64,000 nucleotides of DNA from Cellulomonas sp. Root930. GTDB taxonomy: Bacteria > Actinomycetota > Actinomycetes > Actinomycetales > Cellulomonadaceae. Where the stretch lies: assembly GCA_001429255.1 (NCBI GenBank), contig LMJI01000001.1:1-64000 (forward strand). The letters run 5' to 3'. A program made the position numbers and the translations under genes. Shown here piece by piece: positions 38,251-48,081 of the stretch. The number at the start of each line of letters is the position of its first letter. The stretch's first letter is position 1. The notes below the pieces were generated by a model, which saw only the letters and a list, made by a program, of their open reading frames with translations, was not told the origin of the DNA and searched no databases.

Positions 38251-39371
38251 AGCGGAGCCTCCAAGGGCGGGGTGGCGGCCCGGCCGCGCAGCGGTCCGAG
38301 CGTCAGCAGGGTGGCGACGACGACGGCCACGCCGAACGTGATGAGCACGACGGTCGTCTCCCACCGGACCAGGGCGGCGACCCCGAAGGCGAACACCGCC
38401 GTCCAGACGTACATGATCGCGACGGCGCGGCGGTGCGAGTGGCCGAGCTGGAGCATGCGGTGGTGCAGGTGCATGCGGTCGGGGTGGAACGGGGACTTGC
38501 CGGCGCCGACCCGGCGCACGATCGCGAGCCCCATGTCGAGCAGCGGGAGCAGCAGCACCGCGAACGGCAGGAGCATCGGCAGGAAGGCCGGGAACCGCTG
38601 GCGCACGAGCACCTGCTCCGGGTCGATCTGGCCGGTGATGATGATGGCCGCGGCGCTGAACACGAACCCGAGCACCATGGCGCCCGAGTCGCCCATGAAG
38701 ATGCGCGCCGGGTACACGTTGTGCGGCAGGAACCCCACGCACGCACCGACGAGCACCGCGAGCACCAGGGCCGCCAGGTTGGCGTTGGCGTAGGCGCCGG
38801 GGTTGGCGCCGGCGGTGAGCAGGTAGGCGTAGAGGAAGAACGCGGTGCCGCCGATCGCGAGCACCCCCGCGGCGAGCCCGTCGAGCCCGTCGACGAAGTT
38901 CACCGCGTTCATGGCGATGACGACGGTGAGCACCGTGAGGAACGTGGCCATCCGGGTGGACCCGAGGATCGGCATGCCCGCCGTAGGCAGCTGGTAGAGC
39001 AGCACGCCCTGCCACGCGAGGAACCCGCCGGCCAGCACCTGGCCCATGAGCTTGGTGAGCCAGTCGAGGTCCCAGATGTCGTCGGCGATCCCGAGCGCGC
39101 ACACGATCGCGGCGCCGCCCATGATGCCGACCAGGGGCCGGATGTTGTCGTAGACCCCCGAGAGGAAGGGCAGCGAGCTGACCATGAGGATCGCGACGAG
39201 CATCCCCGCGAACATCGCCATGCCGCCCAGCCGGGGCGTCGGGATGGCGTGCACGTCCCGGTCCCGGACCGCGGTGATCGCCCCCCAGCGCAGCGCGCAC
39301 CAGCGGGCCAGCGGGGTCATGAGGTAGGCCACCGTGGCGGCGATCAGCAGCGCGAGCAGGTAGACCCTCAC
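38247..39371 (-). CDS. undecaprenyl-phosphate sugar-1-phosphate transferase (WecA/TagO type)
   Basis: A 374-residue polytopic enzyme of the MraY/WecA family that transfers a sugar-1-phosphate (commonly GlcNAc-1-P) from UDP-sugar to undecaprenyl phosphate on the cytoplasmic face. This starts cell-wall glycopolymer synthesis. About 11 helices are visible. The catalytic and magnesium motifs are ADDIWDLDW near 95, NAVNFVDGLDGLA near 155, and the HLHHRMLQLGHSHR loop near 315. The HHR loop places it in the WecA/TagO rather than MraY branch. GTG 39371 overlaps the upstream stop as GTGA. Confidence 0.9.
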   Translation of the reverse strand: MRVYLLALLIAATVAYLMTPLARWCALRWGAITAVRDRDVHAIPTPRLGGMAMFAGMLVAILMVSSLPFLSGVYDNIRPLVGIMGGAAIVCALGIADDIWDLDWLTKLMGQVLAGGFLAWQGVLLYQLPTAGMPILGSTRMATFLTVLTVVIAMNAVNFVDGLDGLAAGVLAIGGTAFFLYAYLLTAGANPGAYANANLAALVLAVLVGACVGFLPHNVYPARIFMGDSGAMVLGFVFSAAAIIITGQIDPEQVLVRQRFPAFLPMLLPFAVLLLPLLDMGLAIVRRVGAGKSPFHPDRMHLHHRMLQLGHSHRRAVAIMYVWTAVFAFGVAALVRWETTVVLITFGVAVVVATLLTLGPLRGRAATPPLEAPL

Positions 39372-40018
39372 GCGGTGGGCCCCTCGACCGGGGTGACCTC
39401 GTTCAGCTGCTCGAGACTCAGGGCACCGACGCGCACGAGCCGCAGCGTGGCTCCCGTGGCGTCGACGATGCTCGACGCCACCTGGCCGGGCGCGTCGCCC
39501 GCGTCCAGGTAGACGGCCACGGAGTCGCCGAGCTGGTCGTACGCGGCCTGCGCGGTGACGGCGGCGGGCGATCCGGTCGTGTTGGCACTGGAGACCGCGA
39601 GCGGGCCGGTGCGGCGCAGCAGGGCCAGCGCGGTCTCGTGGTCCGGCACCCGGAGCGCGACGGTGCCGCGCGTCTCCCCCAGGTCCCACGCGAGCGACGG
39701 CTGCGCGCGGACGATGAGGGTGAGACCGCCGGGCCAGAACACCTCGGCCAGCGCGCGGGCACCCACCGGCACGTCCGTGGCCAGGCCGTCGAGCGTGCGC
39801 ACGTCGGGGATCAGCACGGGCGGCGGCATCTGCCGGCCACGGCCCTTGGCGTCGAGGAGCGCCTGGACGGCTGGCGGGGTGAAGGCGTCGGCGGCGATCC
39901 CGTAGACGGTGTCCGTGGGCAGCACGACGAGGCCCCCGCGGGACAGGACGTTGACCGCCTCGTCGAGCGCCGGGCCCCAGGTGGTCGGGTCGCTCGCGGG
40001 GGTGATCCGGTCGTTCAC
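39368..40018 (-). CDS. threonylcarbamoyl-AMP synthase (Sua5/YwlC/YrdC family)
   Basis: A 216-residue enzyme making threonylcarbamoyl-AMP from threonine, bicarbonate and ATP, the first step of the t6A modification at position 37 of ANN-decoding tRNAs. The YrdC-domain features are LVVLPTDTVYGIAADAF near residue 31, KGRG near 60, the WPGGLTLIV strand, and PLAVSSANTTGSPA near 145. It lacks the extra Sua5 C-terminal domain. GTG 40018 overlaps the prmC stop as GTGA. Confidence 0.92.
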   Translation of the reverse strand: MNDRITPASDPTTWGPALDEAVNVLSRGGLVVLPTDTVYGIAADAFTPPAVQALLDAKGRGRQMPPPVLIPDVRTLDGLATDVPVGARALAEVFWPGGLTLIVRAQPSLAWDLGETRGTVALRVPDHETALALLRRTGPLAVSSANTTGSPAAVTAQAAYDQLGDSVAVYLDAGDAPGQVASSIVDATGATLRLVRVGALSLEQLNEVTPVEGPTA

Positions 40019-40902
40019 GGCGCCGAGTCTGTCACGTGCGGCTGAGCGGCTCGCCGAGCGACGAGCATCCGCGGCCGACCGGTCAGGTCCGGACGGGACT
40101 CCACGTCGACGAACGCCCTCGTGGCCAGGGCCGCCTCGCGAGCGGCGGCGTCCTGCACCTCGGCGTGCTCCATCACGAGGAGGCCGCCGGGGACGAGCAG
40201 GCGAGCGGCGGCGCGCAGGACCTCGCGCGGGACGTCCAGCCCGTCCAGGCCACCGCCGTACAGGGCGAGGTCCGGGTCGTGGTCGCGCACCTCGGGGTCC
40301 ACCGGTTCGGCGTCGGGCGGGATGTACGGCGGGTTGGCGACGAGGACGTCGACCGTGCCGTCGAGCTCGCCCAGCAGCGTCGGGTCGGCGACGTCGCCGT
40401 GCTCGACCCGGACGTCCGCGCCGACCGCGACGGCGTTGCGCCGGGTCAGGTCCACGGCCTCCGGCGACAGGTCGACGGCCACCACGCGGGCGGCGCGGAC
40501 CTCGGTCGCGACGGACAGCGCGATCCCCCCGGCGCCGCAGCACAGGTCCACGACGAGCGGGTCGGACAGCCGCGCGGCCTCGTCGATCGCCACCTGCGCC
40601 ACCACCTCGGTCTCGGGCCGCGGGACGAACACCCCGGGCTCGACCAGGAGGGTCAGGTACCGGAAGCCCGTGGTGCCGACGAGGTGCTGCAACGGCTCAC
40701 GGTTCCGTCGCCGCTCGACCAGCTCGGCGAACTGCTCCGCGAACCCGTCCGGCACCGGCGGCGGAAGAACCAGCTCGAGCCGGTCCAGGCCCAGCACGTG
40801 GGCGGCCAGCGCGGTGGCGTCGTGGCGCGGCGAGGGCACGCCGGCGTCGAGGAGGATGCTCGTCGCCCCCTCCACCAGCGCGCGCAGGTCCGGGGCGGTC
40901 AT
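40015..40902 (-). CDS. prmC: release factor glutamine methyltransferase
   Basis: A 295-residue SAM-dependent methyltransferase that methylates the Gln of the GGQ motif in release factors. It has the N-terminal five-helix domain, the SAM-binding motif [13 protein letters not shown] near residue 120 and the catalytic NPPYIP near 190. ATG 40902 overlaps the prfA stop by ATGA, the classical prfA-prmC pairing of substrate and enzyme. Confidence 0.95.
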   Translation of the reverse strand: MTAPDLRALVEGATSILLDAGVPSPRHDATALAAHVLGLDRLELVLPPPVPDGFAEQFAELVERRRNREPLQHLVGTTGFRYLTLLVEPGVFVPRPETEVVAQVAIDEAARLSDPLVVDLCCGAGGIALSVATEVRAARVVAVDLSPEAVDLTRRNAVAVGADVRVEHGDVADPTLLGELDGTVDVLVANPPYIPPDAEPVDPEVRDHDPDLALYGGGLDGLDVPREVLRAAARLLVPGGLLVMEHAEVQDAAAREAALATRAFVDVESRPDLTGRPRMLVARRAAQPHVTDSAP

Positions 40903-41987
40903 GCCTCCCCCGCCGCGGCCAGCCGCGCTGCCTCGTCGGCGTCGATCGCGGACTGCACGACCGGCGCCAGCTCCCCGCCGAGCACCGCGTCGAGGTTGTA
41001 GGCCTTGTACCCCGTGCGGTGGTCGGCGATCCGGTTCTCCGGGAAGTTGTACGTCCGGATGCGTTCCGAGCGGTCGACGGTGCGCACCTGGGACCGGCGG
41101 GCCACGCTCGCGGCGGCGGCGGCCTCCTCCTGCCGGGCGGCCAGGATGCGGGCGCGCAGCACGCGCATGCCGGCCTCGCGGTTCTGCAGCTGCGACTTCT
41201 CGTTCTGCATCGACACGACGATCCCCGTCGGCAGGTGCGTGATGCGGACGGCGGAGTCGGTGGTGTTGACCGACTGCCCCCCGGGGCCCGACGACCGGTA
41301 GACGTCGATGCGCAGATCGTTGGCGTCGATCGCCACCTCGGCCTCGTCCTCGGCCTCGGGGAACACCAGGACGCCCGCGGCAGAGGTGTGGATCCGGCCC
41401 TGCGACTCCGTGACGGGCACCCGCTGGACGCGGTGCACACCGCCCTCGTACTTCAGGTGCGCCCAGACGCCGTCCTCGGGCGCCACCGTGCCGCGCGCCT
41501 TGATGGCCAGCTGCGCGTCCTTGTAGCCGCCCAGGTCCGACTCGGTGGCGCCCAGCAGCTGCGTCGCCCAGCCCATCTTCTCGGCGTACCGGGTGTACAT
41601 CCGCAGCAGGTCGGCGGCGAACAGCGCCGACTCCTCGCCGCCCTCCCCCGCCTTGACCTCGAGGATGACGTCGCGGGAGTCGTCGGGGTCGCGCGGGATG
41701 AGCACCTCGCGCAGCCGGGCGGACGCGGCGTCGGCGGCCTGCTGGAGGCTCGGCAGCTCGGCGGCGAAGCTCTCGTCGACCTCGGCCAGCTCGGCGGCGG
41801 CCTCGGCGTCGTCGGACGCGGCCCTCCAGGCGGTGTAGGCCTGCGCGACCCGGCCCAGCTCGGCGTACCGGCGGCCCAGCTTGCGCGCGTGCGCGGCGTC
41901 CGCGTGCACGGCGGGGTCGGCCAGCTGCGCCTCGATCTGCGCGTGCTCGGCGAGCAGCGGTTCGGCGGCGGCGAATGCCTCGCTCAT
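40899..41987 (-). CDS. prfA: peptide chain release factor 1
   Basis: A 362-residue RF1 that terminates translation at UAA and [11 protein letters not shown] near residue 230 contains the GGQ catalytic tripeptide, methylated by PrmC. The codon-recognition loop region lies around [17 protein letters not shown] 41987 follows GAGGGA; a longer in-frame start at 42044 would run into the rpmE terminator hairpin and is rejected. Confidence 0.97.
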   Translation of the reverse strand: MSEAFAAAEPLLAEHAQIEAQLADPAVHADAAHARKLGRRYAELGRVAQAYTAWRAASDDAEAAAELAEVDESFAAELPSLQQAADAASARLREVLIPRDPDDSRDVILEVKAGEGGEESALFAADLLRMYTRYAEKMGWATQLLGATESDLGGYKDAQLAIKARGTVAPEDGVWAHLKYEGGVHRVQRVPVTESQGRIHTSAAGVLVFPEAEDEAEVAIDANDLRIDVYRSSGPGGQSVNTTDSAVRITHLPTGIVVSMQNEKSQLQNREAGMRVLRARILAARQEEAAAAASVARRSQVRTVDRSERIRTYNFPENRIADHRTGYKAYNLDAVLGGELAPVVQSAIDADEAARLAAAGEA

Positions 41988-42028
41988 GCGGTGTCCCTCA
42001 GGTGGATCGATCGGCTCCGACAACGACA

Positions 42029-42092
42029 CAGCGCCGGTGCCCACGCGGACACCGCCATGGAGGGCGGTCGTCCGCGCCGGGCACCGGCGCTG
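42029..42092 (-). terminator. long hairpin terminator after rpmE
   Basis: CAGCGCCGGTGCCC (42029-42042) pairs perfectly with GGGCACCGGCGCTG (42079-42092). Inner segments GCGGAC/GTCCGC and ACCGCC/GGCGGT extend the stem to nearly 28 pairs with a short loop. It lies directly after the rpmE stop on the minus strand and before prfA, so it should uncouple the two. No strong T run follows. Confidence 0.75.
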
Positions 42093-42100
42093 CGGGGTTG

Positions 42101-42316
42101 CTAGTTGGCGGCCTTCTTGCCGTACCGCGCCTCGAACCGGGCCACGCGGCCGCCGGTGTCGAGGATCTTCTGCTTGCCCGTGTAGAACGGGTGGCAGGCG
42201 CTGCAGACGTCGGCGTGGATCTTGCCGCTGGTGACCGTCGAGCGCGTGACGAAGGTGCTGCCACAGGTGCAGGTGACCTCGGTCAGGACGTACTCGGGGT
42301 GGATGTCAGCCTTCAC
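42101..42316 (-). CDS. rpmE: 50S ribosomal protein L31 (zinc-binding form)
   Basis: A 71-residue L31 of the 50S central protuberance. Four cysteines in CTCG (residues 16-18) and CSAC (37-40) identify the zinc-containing C+ paralogue, which is normally replaced by a C- form under zinc limitation. GTG 42316 is preceded by AAGGAG. A strong hairpin follows the gene. Confidence 0.96.
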   Translation of the reverse strand: MKADIHPEYVLTEVTCTCGSTFVTRSTVTSGKIHADVCSACHPFYTGKQKILDTGGRVARFEARYGKKAAN

Positions 42317-42438
42317 AGAACTATCTCCTTGGGTGGGTGTCTCCGGGTCCGGACGCGCGACTGGCGCCGGTGAACCGCAGACCAGCGAACCATTGTGCCA
42401 GAACAGCGACGAGGCCCGAAATCATCCCGCCGGAGCGC

Positions 42439-43293
42439 TCAGAGCGTCTGCGCGTCCAGCCGCGCCTTCTCGGCCTCGATGTCGAAGTCCGCCGCCGGCC
42501 ACTCCAGGTGCAGGTCCTCGAGCGTGTCCCGCAGCAGCCGTCCGACTGCCAGCTGCGCGTACCACTTGTTGTCCGCCGGCACCGCGTACCAGGGCGCGTG
42601 CTCGGTGTTCGTCCGGTCCAGGACCGCGCGGTACGCCTCCTGGTAGAGGGGCCACTTCGCGCGCTCGTCGATGTCGCCCGGGTTGAACTTCCAGTACTTG
42701 TCCGGGCGCTCCAGCCGCTCGCGCAGCCGGGCCTTCTGCTCCTGCGGCGAGACGAGCAGGGCCACTTTGACGATCGCGGTCCCGGCGTCGACGACCTCGC
42801 GCTCGAACGCGTTGATCTCGTCGTACCGCGGCTCCCAGACCTCCTGCGGCACCAGCTCGTTGACGCGGACCACCAGCACGTCCTCGTAGTGCGACCGGTC
42901 GAACACCCCGATGCGCCCGGGCGCCGGCAGCGCCTCACGGATCCGCTGGAGGTAGTGCTGCGACCGTTCCTTCTCGGTCGGCACCCCGAACGAGCGCAGC
43001 TGCACCCCCTGCGGGTCCACCATGCCCAGGACGTGCCGCACGATCCCGCCCTTGCCCGAGGTGTCCATCCCCTGCAGCACCAGCAGGACCGAGCGCGTCC
43101 CGCCCGAGCGGCCGTCCGCGAACAGCCGCTCCTGCTCCTCGCTGAGGTGCTCCCCGTCCTTCAGGAGCCGCTTCTCGGCCGCCGCCTCGCCGTGCTCCCA
43201 GCCGGGGGTCGCGGCCAGGTCGGCCGTGGCCAGGTCGAACCCGGACCGGACCCGGAGGGCCTCCCGGGGTGGTGTGCTCCACGACTTCGCCAT
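42439..43293 (-). CDS. polyphosphate kinase 2 family protein
   Basis: A 284-residue PPK2-family enzyme that transfers phosphate between polyphosphate and nucleotides. Walker A is GMDTSGKGG near residue 75, Walker B is DRSHYEDV near 135, and the lid Arg cluster is RLRERLERPDKYWKF. The family's class (ADP- or AMP-phosphorylating) cannot be fixed by eye, although the length and single domain suit class I or III. ATG 43293 has GGGGAG upstream; an in-frame extension to 43482 would cross the downstream terminator and is not used. Confidence 0.9.
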   Translation of the reverse strand: MAKSWSTPPREALRVRSGFDLATADLAATPGWEHGEAAAEKRLLKDGEHLSEEQERLFADGRSGGTRSVLLVLQGMDTSGKGGIVRHVLGMVDPQGVQLRSFGVPTEKERSQHYLQRIREALPAPGRIGVFDRSHYEDVLVVRVNELVPQEVWEPRYDEINAFEREVVDAGTAIVKVALLVSPQEQKARLRERLERPDKYWKFNPGDIDERAKWPLYQEAYRAVLDRTNTEHAPWYAVPADNKWYAQLAVGRLLRDTLEDLHLEWPAADFDIEAEKARLDAQTL

Positions 43294-43343
43294 CGAACGA
43301 CTCCCCGGACTCGCGCCAGTGCGGACGAGTGCACGGTAGCGGG

Positions 43344-43387
43344 ACGACGACGGCCCCGCCTCCGTGCGGAGGGCGGGGCCGTGGTCG
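43344..43387. terminator. hairpin terminator after the response regulator gene
   Basis: ACGGCCCCGCC... pairs with GGGCGGGGCCGT (core arms 43351-43360 and 43372-43381), extended by ACGACGA/TGGTCGT-type pairing. It lies just after the regulator stop at 43392 on the minus strand. Its first 15 bases are identical to those of the hairpin at 46006-46043. Confidence 0.75.
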
Positions 43388-43391
43388 TCCG

Positions 43392-44102
43392 TCAGCGGGT
43401 CAGTCGGGGCCGGGGGTCGTCTCGAGGCCCGGAGAGACCACCACTCTCCGAGTCCTGGATGCGGCGGCTCGCATGAGCCCACATGGCGAGCTCCACGCGG
43501 TTGCGGGCGCCGAGCTTCCTCATGAGGCTGGCCAGGTGGGCCTTCACGGTGCTCGTGCTGATGTACAGCTCGGTCGCGATCTCGTCGTTGGTGCGGCCCT
43601 GCGCCACCGGGATCAGCACCTCCTCCTCACGGGCCGTGAGCGGCTCGAGGGGCTGCCGTGCAGGTCCGGTCTGTGAGTGCGCGAACGCCGCGAGCAGGCG
43701 GACGGTCACGCTGGGTGCGATGAGCGCATCTCCGTCAGCCGCGGCGCGGATCGCCTGGGTCAGCAGCGCGGGTCCGGCGTCCTTGAGCAAGAAACCGCGG
43801 GCGCCGGCCTTGAGTGCCTCGTGGACGTACTCGTCGAGATCGAAGGTGGTGATCACCACGATGGGCAGAGGGTCGGTGACGTGGGGCCCGGCAAGGTGAC
43901 GGGTGGCTTCGATGCCGTCCATCAGCGGCATCCGGACGTCGAACAGGCCGACGTCCGGGCGGAGCTGGAGCGCCAGGTGCACTGCCTCGCGGCCGTCAGC
44001 GGCCGCGCCGACCACCTCGATGTCGGGTTGGGCGTCGAGCAGCATCGTCAGACCGGTGCGGACGATCTGCTGGTCGTCGGCGATCAGTACCCGGATGCTC
44101 AT
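43392..44102 (-). CDS. NarL/LuxR-type response regulator
   Basis: A 236-residue regulator. The receiver domain (1-120) has the acidic pair in ADDQ, the phospho-acceptor Asp in LFDVRMPLMDG near residue 54, and Lys in LLKDAG near 105. A LuxR-type HTH (about 150-215) carries LTAREEEVLIPVAQGRTNDEI. ATG 44102 overlaps the sensor kinase stop by ATGA, so this is its cognate partner. Target genes are unknown; the nearest candidate is the divergently placed membrane-protein gene at 45411. Confidence 0.92.
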   Translation of the reverse strand: MSIRVLIADDQQIVRTGLTMLLDAQPDIEVVGAAADGREAVHLALQLRPDVGLFDVRMPLMDGIEATRHLAGPHVTDPLPIVVITTFDLDEYVHEALKAGARGFLLKDAGPALLTQAIRAAADGDALIAPSVTVRLLAAFAHSQTGPARQPLEPLTAREEEVLIPVAQGRTNDEIATELYISTSTVKAHLASLMRKLGARNRVELAMWAHASRRIQDSESGGLSGPRDDPRPRLTR

Positions 44103-45247
44103 CGTGCGGTCCCGGTGCGGGGCAGCGTTGCTCGGACCCGCCAGCCACGGTCGGCGGTCGGGCCCGCGTAGAACGTCCCGCCGAGCAGTGTGGTGCGTTC
44201 CTGCATTCCCACGAGGCCGTATCCCGCGGTGCCCCCGTCGGCCGTGCTGGGCGCACCGTCGTCGTCGACGGTCAGCAGCACGCCCTCGGCGTCACCGACG
44301 ACAACCACGGTGACTCGCGTCGCGTGGCGGGCGTGCCGGCGAGCGTTCGTGACCGACTCCTGGGCCAGGCGGTAGATCGCGGCCCCGACGGCCGGGCTGA
44401 GGTCCTTGAGCTCCCCGGAGAGCGTCACCTGGACGTGAGGACGCGCCTCGAGACCGCCGGTCAGCCGCTCGAGGTCGGCCACTCCGGGCTGCGGCGCGAA
44501 CTCCGCATCCTGCGGGGCGCGCAGGATGCCCACCATGGTGCGCATCTCGAGGAGCGTCTGGGTGGCGGCGTCCTCGATGATGACCAGGGCTTCGACGGCA
44601 CGTTCGGGGTCCGAGGCGGCTACGGCACGTCCCGCCTGAGCCTGGATGGCGATGCCGGAGACGTGGTGCGCAACGGTGTCGTGGAGCTCGCGAGCGATCT
44701 GCTCGCGCTCGCGGGCCTTGGCTTCGTCGATGTCGCGGATGCGGGCGCTCGCGTGGTAGCGGATGGCAGCGCCGAGCGCCGCGGAGAACAAGAAGAAGGC
44801 GTAGGCGCCCACCGCATCCGCCAGGCTGGTCGGGTCTGCCACGTTGGTGACGGCCAGCCAGACAAGGATGACTCCGAGGCCGATCACCGCCTCGCGACCA
44901 GCTCCCCACCGGAACAGGGAGTAGGCCAGGACCAGCGCCGCCGAGGTGCTCGCCAGCAGACCGCCTTCCGAGCCCGAGAAGATCCTCACCGCGTCGACCA
45001 TCGTCAACGTGCCGAAGGAGACCACGACCGCCCCGAGCGGGTGAGTGCGTCGCCAGAGCAGGGGCGCCACGACCGCGAGCACGGCGAGGAGCACCAGCGG
45101 GAGCGGGGCCAGGACGTCACGGAGCGCCGCCTCGGCCACGGACCAGACCGTCAGCACGGCGATGAGCGCCCAGTCCCGGGAGACCCGGGCGGGAGGGTTC
45201 GCCGGTCGAGGTTCGGCCCACAGCACGCGCAGGACGTTGGTGACCAT
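44099..45247 (-). CDS. NarL-type sensor histidine kinase (HisKA_3)
   Basis: A 382-residue membrane kinase with about six N-terminal helices (residues 25-165), then a HisKA_3 dimerisation and phospho-acceptor helix with EREQIARELHDTVAHHVSGI (phosphorylated His near residue 190). The HATPase domain follows with NARRHA and DDDGAP...GYGLVGMQER. It resembles DesK-like sensors that read membrane state. ATG 45247. It forms a two-gene operon with the response regulator, divergent from the DUF6326-like gene. Confidence 0.92.
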   Translation of the reverse strand: MVTNVLRVLWAEPRPANPPARVSRDWALIAVLTVWSVAEAALRDVLAPLPLVLLAVLAVVAPLLWRRTHPLGAVVVSFGTLTMVDAVRIFSGSEGGLLASTSAALVLAYSLFRWGAGREAVIGLGVILVWLAVTNVADPTSLADAVGAYAFFLFSAALGAAIRYHASARIRDIDEAKAREREQIARELHDTVAHHVSGIAIQAQAGRAVAASDPERAVEALVIIEDAATQTLLEMRTMVGILRAPQDAEFAPQPGVADLERLTGGLEARPHVQVTLSGELKDLSPAVGAAIYRLAQESVTNARRHARHATRVTVVVVGDAEGVLLTVDDDGAPSTADGGTAGYGLVGMQERTTLLGGTFYAGPTADRGWRVRATLPRTGTAR

Positions 45248-45410
45248 CCGGTCAGCCTAGGGATCCGAGGTGAGCGGCGAATCAGCCGAAAGCACAAGAG
45301 GGCCACTGAGCGAACGGCCAGTCCGGGTCAGGCTCTGAGGCTGGTGTGCCCAGCACGAGGGTCCGCGATGGTGAAGGAGCCACACCTCACCCAGACGACG
45401 GAGCACCCAG

Positions 45411-45905
45411 ATGAGCACTCGCCGAGACACCACGACCACGCTGGACGACTCGCGCCTGCCCGTGAGAGCGAAGCTCGTCGCAGCGTGGACGAGCTTCATG
45501 TTCCTGTACGCCTACGTGGACATCCTGGGCTTCTTCGTGCCCGGCAAGGTCGACGACATCCTGGTCGGCGTCGTCTTCGAGTTCGACATCACCCAGACGT
45601 TGTTGACCGCATTCCTCATCCTCATGGCCATCCCGATCCTGATGGTGGTGCTGTCCGCCATGCTGCCGGCCCGCGCGAGCCGGATCACGAACCTCGTCGT
45701 GGCATCGGTCCAGGTCCCTTTCGCGATGTTCAACGCGGTGGGCGAGTCCTGGACGTACTACTACGGGCTCGCCGTCGTCCTGGAGGTGGTCCTGCTCGCC
45801 GTGATCCTTCGGCTGGCCTGGACCTGGCCCCGCAGCGCCGCATCGCCGGTGATCACGGCAGCCAGCGCGCACAAGGAGCCTCGTCAGACGCAGCTTCACG
45901 CGTGA
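45411..45905 (+). CDS. four-helix membrane protein (DUF6326-like)
   Basis: A 164-residue protein with four membrane helices (about residues 22-45, 60-85, 92-112 and 118-140) and the segment FMFLYAYVDILGFFVPGKVDDI, which matches the DUF6326 group of unknown function. ATG 45411 has GGAG upstream. It is divergent from the sensor kinase with 163 bases between them. It may be controlled by the two-component system, which is an inference from layout only. Confidence 0.75.
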   Translation: MSTRRDTTTTLDDSRLPVRAKLVAAWTSFMFLYAYVDILGFFVPGKVDDILVGVVFEFDITQTLLTAFLILMAIPILMVVLSAMLPARASRITNLVVASVQVPFAMFNAVGESWTYYYGLAVVLEVVLLAVILRLAWTWPRSAASPVITAASAHKEPRQTQLHA

Positions 45906-46005
45906 CTGCCTTCCGCGTGCCCGGTCGTCTCTCGCGGCGGACGTCGCCCACGCTCCCGCACGTCCGAGTACTCCACGCGGTGCACCGCAGTCTCCTTCTC
46001 GAACG

Positions 46006-46043
46006 CGACGGCCCCGCCTCCGGCACGGGAGGCGGGGCCGTCG
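46006..46043. terminator. hairpin terminator after rho
   Basis: CGACGGCCCCGCCTCC (46006-46021) pairs perfectly over 16 bases with GGAGGCGGGGCCGTCG (46028-46043) around a 6-base loop. It is placed between the rho stop (46060, minus) and the convergent DUF6326-like gene, so it can serve both strands. Confidence 0.8.
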
Positions 46044-46059
46044 GCACGACGCGGGACGG

Positions 46060-48081
46060 TCAGTCGTTGCCGGGGGTCGTCTTCTGCACCTGGAGCAGGA
46101 ACTCGACGTTCGACCTGGTCTCCTTGAGCTTGCCGATGAGCAGCTCGATGGCCTGCGTCTGGTCGAGCGCGCCCATCACGCGGCGGAGCTTGTAGATGAT
46201 CTTCAGCTCGTCGTGCGGCATGAGGATCTCCTCGCGGCGGGTGCCCGACGCGTTGACGTCGACCGCCGGGAAGATGCGCTTGTCGGCCAGGCCGCGGGAG
46301 AGCCGGAGCTCCATGTTCCCGGTGCCCTTGAACTCCTCGAAGATGACCTCGTCCATCTTGGAACCGGTCTCCACCAGCGCCGAGGCGAGGATGGTCAGCG
46401 AGCCGCCGTGCTCGATGTTGCGGGCCGCACCGAAGAACCGCTTGGGCGGGTACAGCGCCGAGGCGTCGACACCACCCGAGAGGATCCGCCCGGACGCCGG
46501 GGCGGCCAGGTTGTAGGCGCGCGACAGACGCGTGAGCGAGTCGAGCAGCACGACGACGTCTTGACCCAGCTCGACCAGCCGCTTGGCGCGCTCGATGGCG
46601 AGCTCGGCGACGATCGTGTGGTCGGAGGCGGGGCGGTCGAAGGTCGAGGCGATGACCTCACCCTTGACCGTCCGCTCCATGTCCGTGACCTCTTCGGGGC
46701 GCTCGTCGACGAGCACGACCATGAGGTGGACCTCGGGGTTGTTGGTCGTGATGGCGTTGGCGATCTGCTGCATGATGATCGTCTTGCCCGCCTTGGGGGG
46801 CGCGACGATGAGGCCGCGCTGGCCCTTGCCGATGGGCGCGACGATGTCGATCACGCGCGGCGACAGCTTGCCCTGCTCGCTCTCCAGGCGCAGGCGCTCC
46901 TGCGGGTAGAGCGGCGTCAACTTGTTGAACTCGGGGCGCACGCGGGCGCCGTCGGGCTCCAGGCCGTTGACCGAGTCGAGGCGGACCAGCGCGTTGAACT
47001 TGCTGGGCCGGTTGCCCTGCGCCGGCGGCTGCTCGCCCTCGCGCGGCTGGCGCACGGCGCCGGTCACCGCGTCGCCGCGGCGCAGGCCGTACCGCTTGAC
47101 CTGGTTGAGGGACACGTACACGTCGTTCGCGCTGGGCAGGTAGCCCGTGGTGCGGACGAACGCGTAGCTGTCCATCAGGTCGAGGATGCCCGCGACGGGC
47201 AGGAGGACGTCGTCCTCGCTGACCTCGATGTCGTCGAGGCCCGCGAGCTCGCCCGCACCGGGACGGCCACGGGTGCCGCGACCCTTGCGGTCTCGGTCAC
47301 GGTCGCGGTAGCGGTCGCGCGAGCGACGGCGGCGGCCGCCGCGCTCGTCGAGACCGTCCTCGTCCTCGCGACGCTGCTGGGTGCCCTGCTGCGAGGCGCC
47401 CTGCGGCGCGTTCCCCGCCTGCTGGCGGCCGTCCCGCTGGGCGGCGTCGCGCTGCTGGGTGCTCTGCTGGCGCTCACCCTGCTGGCGGTCCGTCTGCTGG
47501 CGGTCCGCCTGCGCACGGTCGGCCTGCTGGCGGTCGGCCTGCTGGCCGTTGCTCGGCGCGCGGTCCGGCTCGTCGCCCTGCGGCGCGCCTGCTCCACGGC
47601 CGGCCCGGCGCGAGCGCCGCTCACCGGTCACCACGCCGACGGCGTCGGCCGCACGCGCGGCACGGTCGTCCCGCTGCTCGACCGGCGCGAGCTTGGCGTC
47701 CAGCGCGGCCTCGAGGCCGGCGAGCGCGTCACCGCGGGGTGCCCTGCTCCCGCGGTCCTGCTGTGCCGGGGCGGAGTCGCCGCCGAGGTCGAGCTGGGGG
47801 GCCTCGGTCCGGGGTGCGCGTGCGCTGCGCGTCGGCTCCTCGGCCACGGCCGTGCTCTGCTCACGGCTGACGTCACGGCGCGGCTCGAGCGCCTGCGGGC
47901 GCGAACCGCCACGAGCGTCCGCGATGGCCTGGACGAGGTCGCCCTTGCGCATCTTGGACGTGCCCTTGACGCCCAGCTGGGACGCCATGGCCTGCAGCTC
48001 GGGCAGGCGGAGCGCCGAGATGCCGGCGCTGCGGGCGGACCCGCCGGAGTTGCTCACGGCGGGCTCGATGATGTCTGTCAC
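46060..48081 (-). CDS. rho: transcription termination factor Rho
   Basis: A 673-residue hexameric RNA-dependent ATPase. The N-terminal Rho_N helix bundle (about 15-50) is followed by an insertion of about 200 residues rich in Arg, Gln and Asp with repeated QQADR-like units, typical of high-GC actinobacterial Rho and probably disordered and RNA-binding. The RNA-binding CSD spans about 270-345. Walker A is PPKAGKT, Walker B is [14 protein letters not shown], and the Q-loop and R-loop regions are intact. GTG 48081 follows AAGGG. A strong hairpin lies just downstream. Confidence 0.96.
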   Translation of the reverse strand: MTDIIEPAVSNSGGSARSAGISALRLPELQAMASQLGVKGTSKMRKGDLVQAIADARGGSRPQALEPRRDVSREQSTAVAEEPTRSARAPRTEAPQLDLGGDSAPAQQDRGSRAPRGDALAGLEAALDAKLAPVEQRDDRAARAADAVGVVTGERRSRRAGRGAGAPQGDEPDRAPSNGQQADRQQADRAQADRQQTDRQQGERQQSTQQRDAAQRDGRQQAGNAPQGASQQGTQQRREDEDGLDERGGRRRRSRDRYRDRDRDRKGRGTRGRPGAGELAGLDDIEVSEDDVLLPVAGILDLMDSYAFVRTTGYLPSANDVYVSLNQVKRYGLRRGDAVTGAVRQPREGEQPPAQGNRPSKFNALVRLDSVNGLEPDGARVRPEFNKLTPLYPQERLRLESEQGKLSPRVIDIVAPIGKGQRGLIVAPPKAGKTIIMQQIANAITTNNPEVHLMVVLVDERPEEVTDMERTVKGEVIASTFDRPASDHTIVAELAIERAKRLVELGQDVVVLLDSLTRLSRAYNLAAPASGRILSGGVDASALYPPKRFFGAARNIEHGGSLTILASALVETGSKMDEVIFEEFKGTGNMELRLSRGLADKRIFPAVDVNASGTRREEILMPHDELKIIYKLRRVMGALDQTQAIELLIGKLKETRSNVEFLLQVQKTTPGND

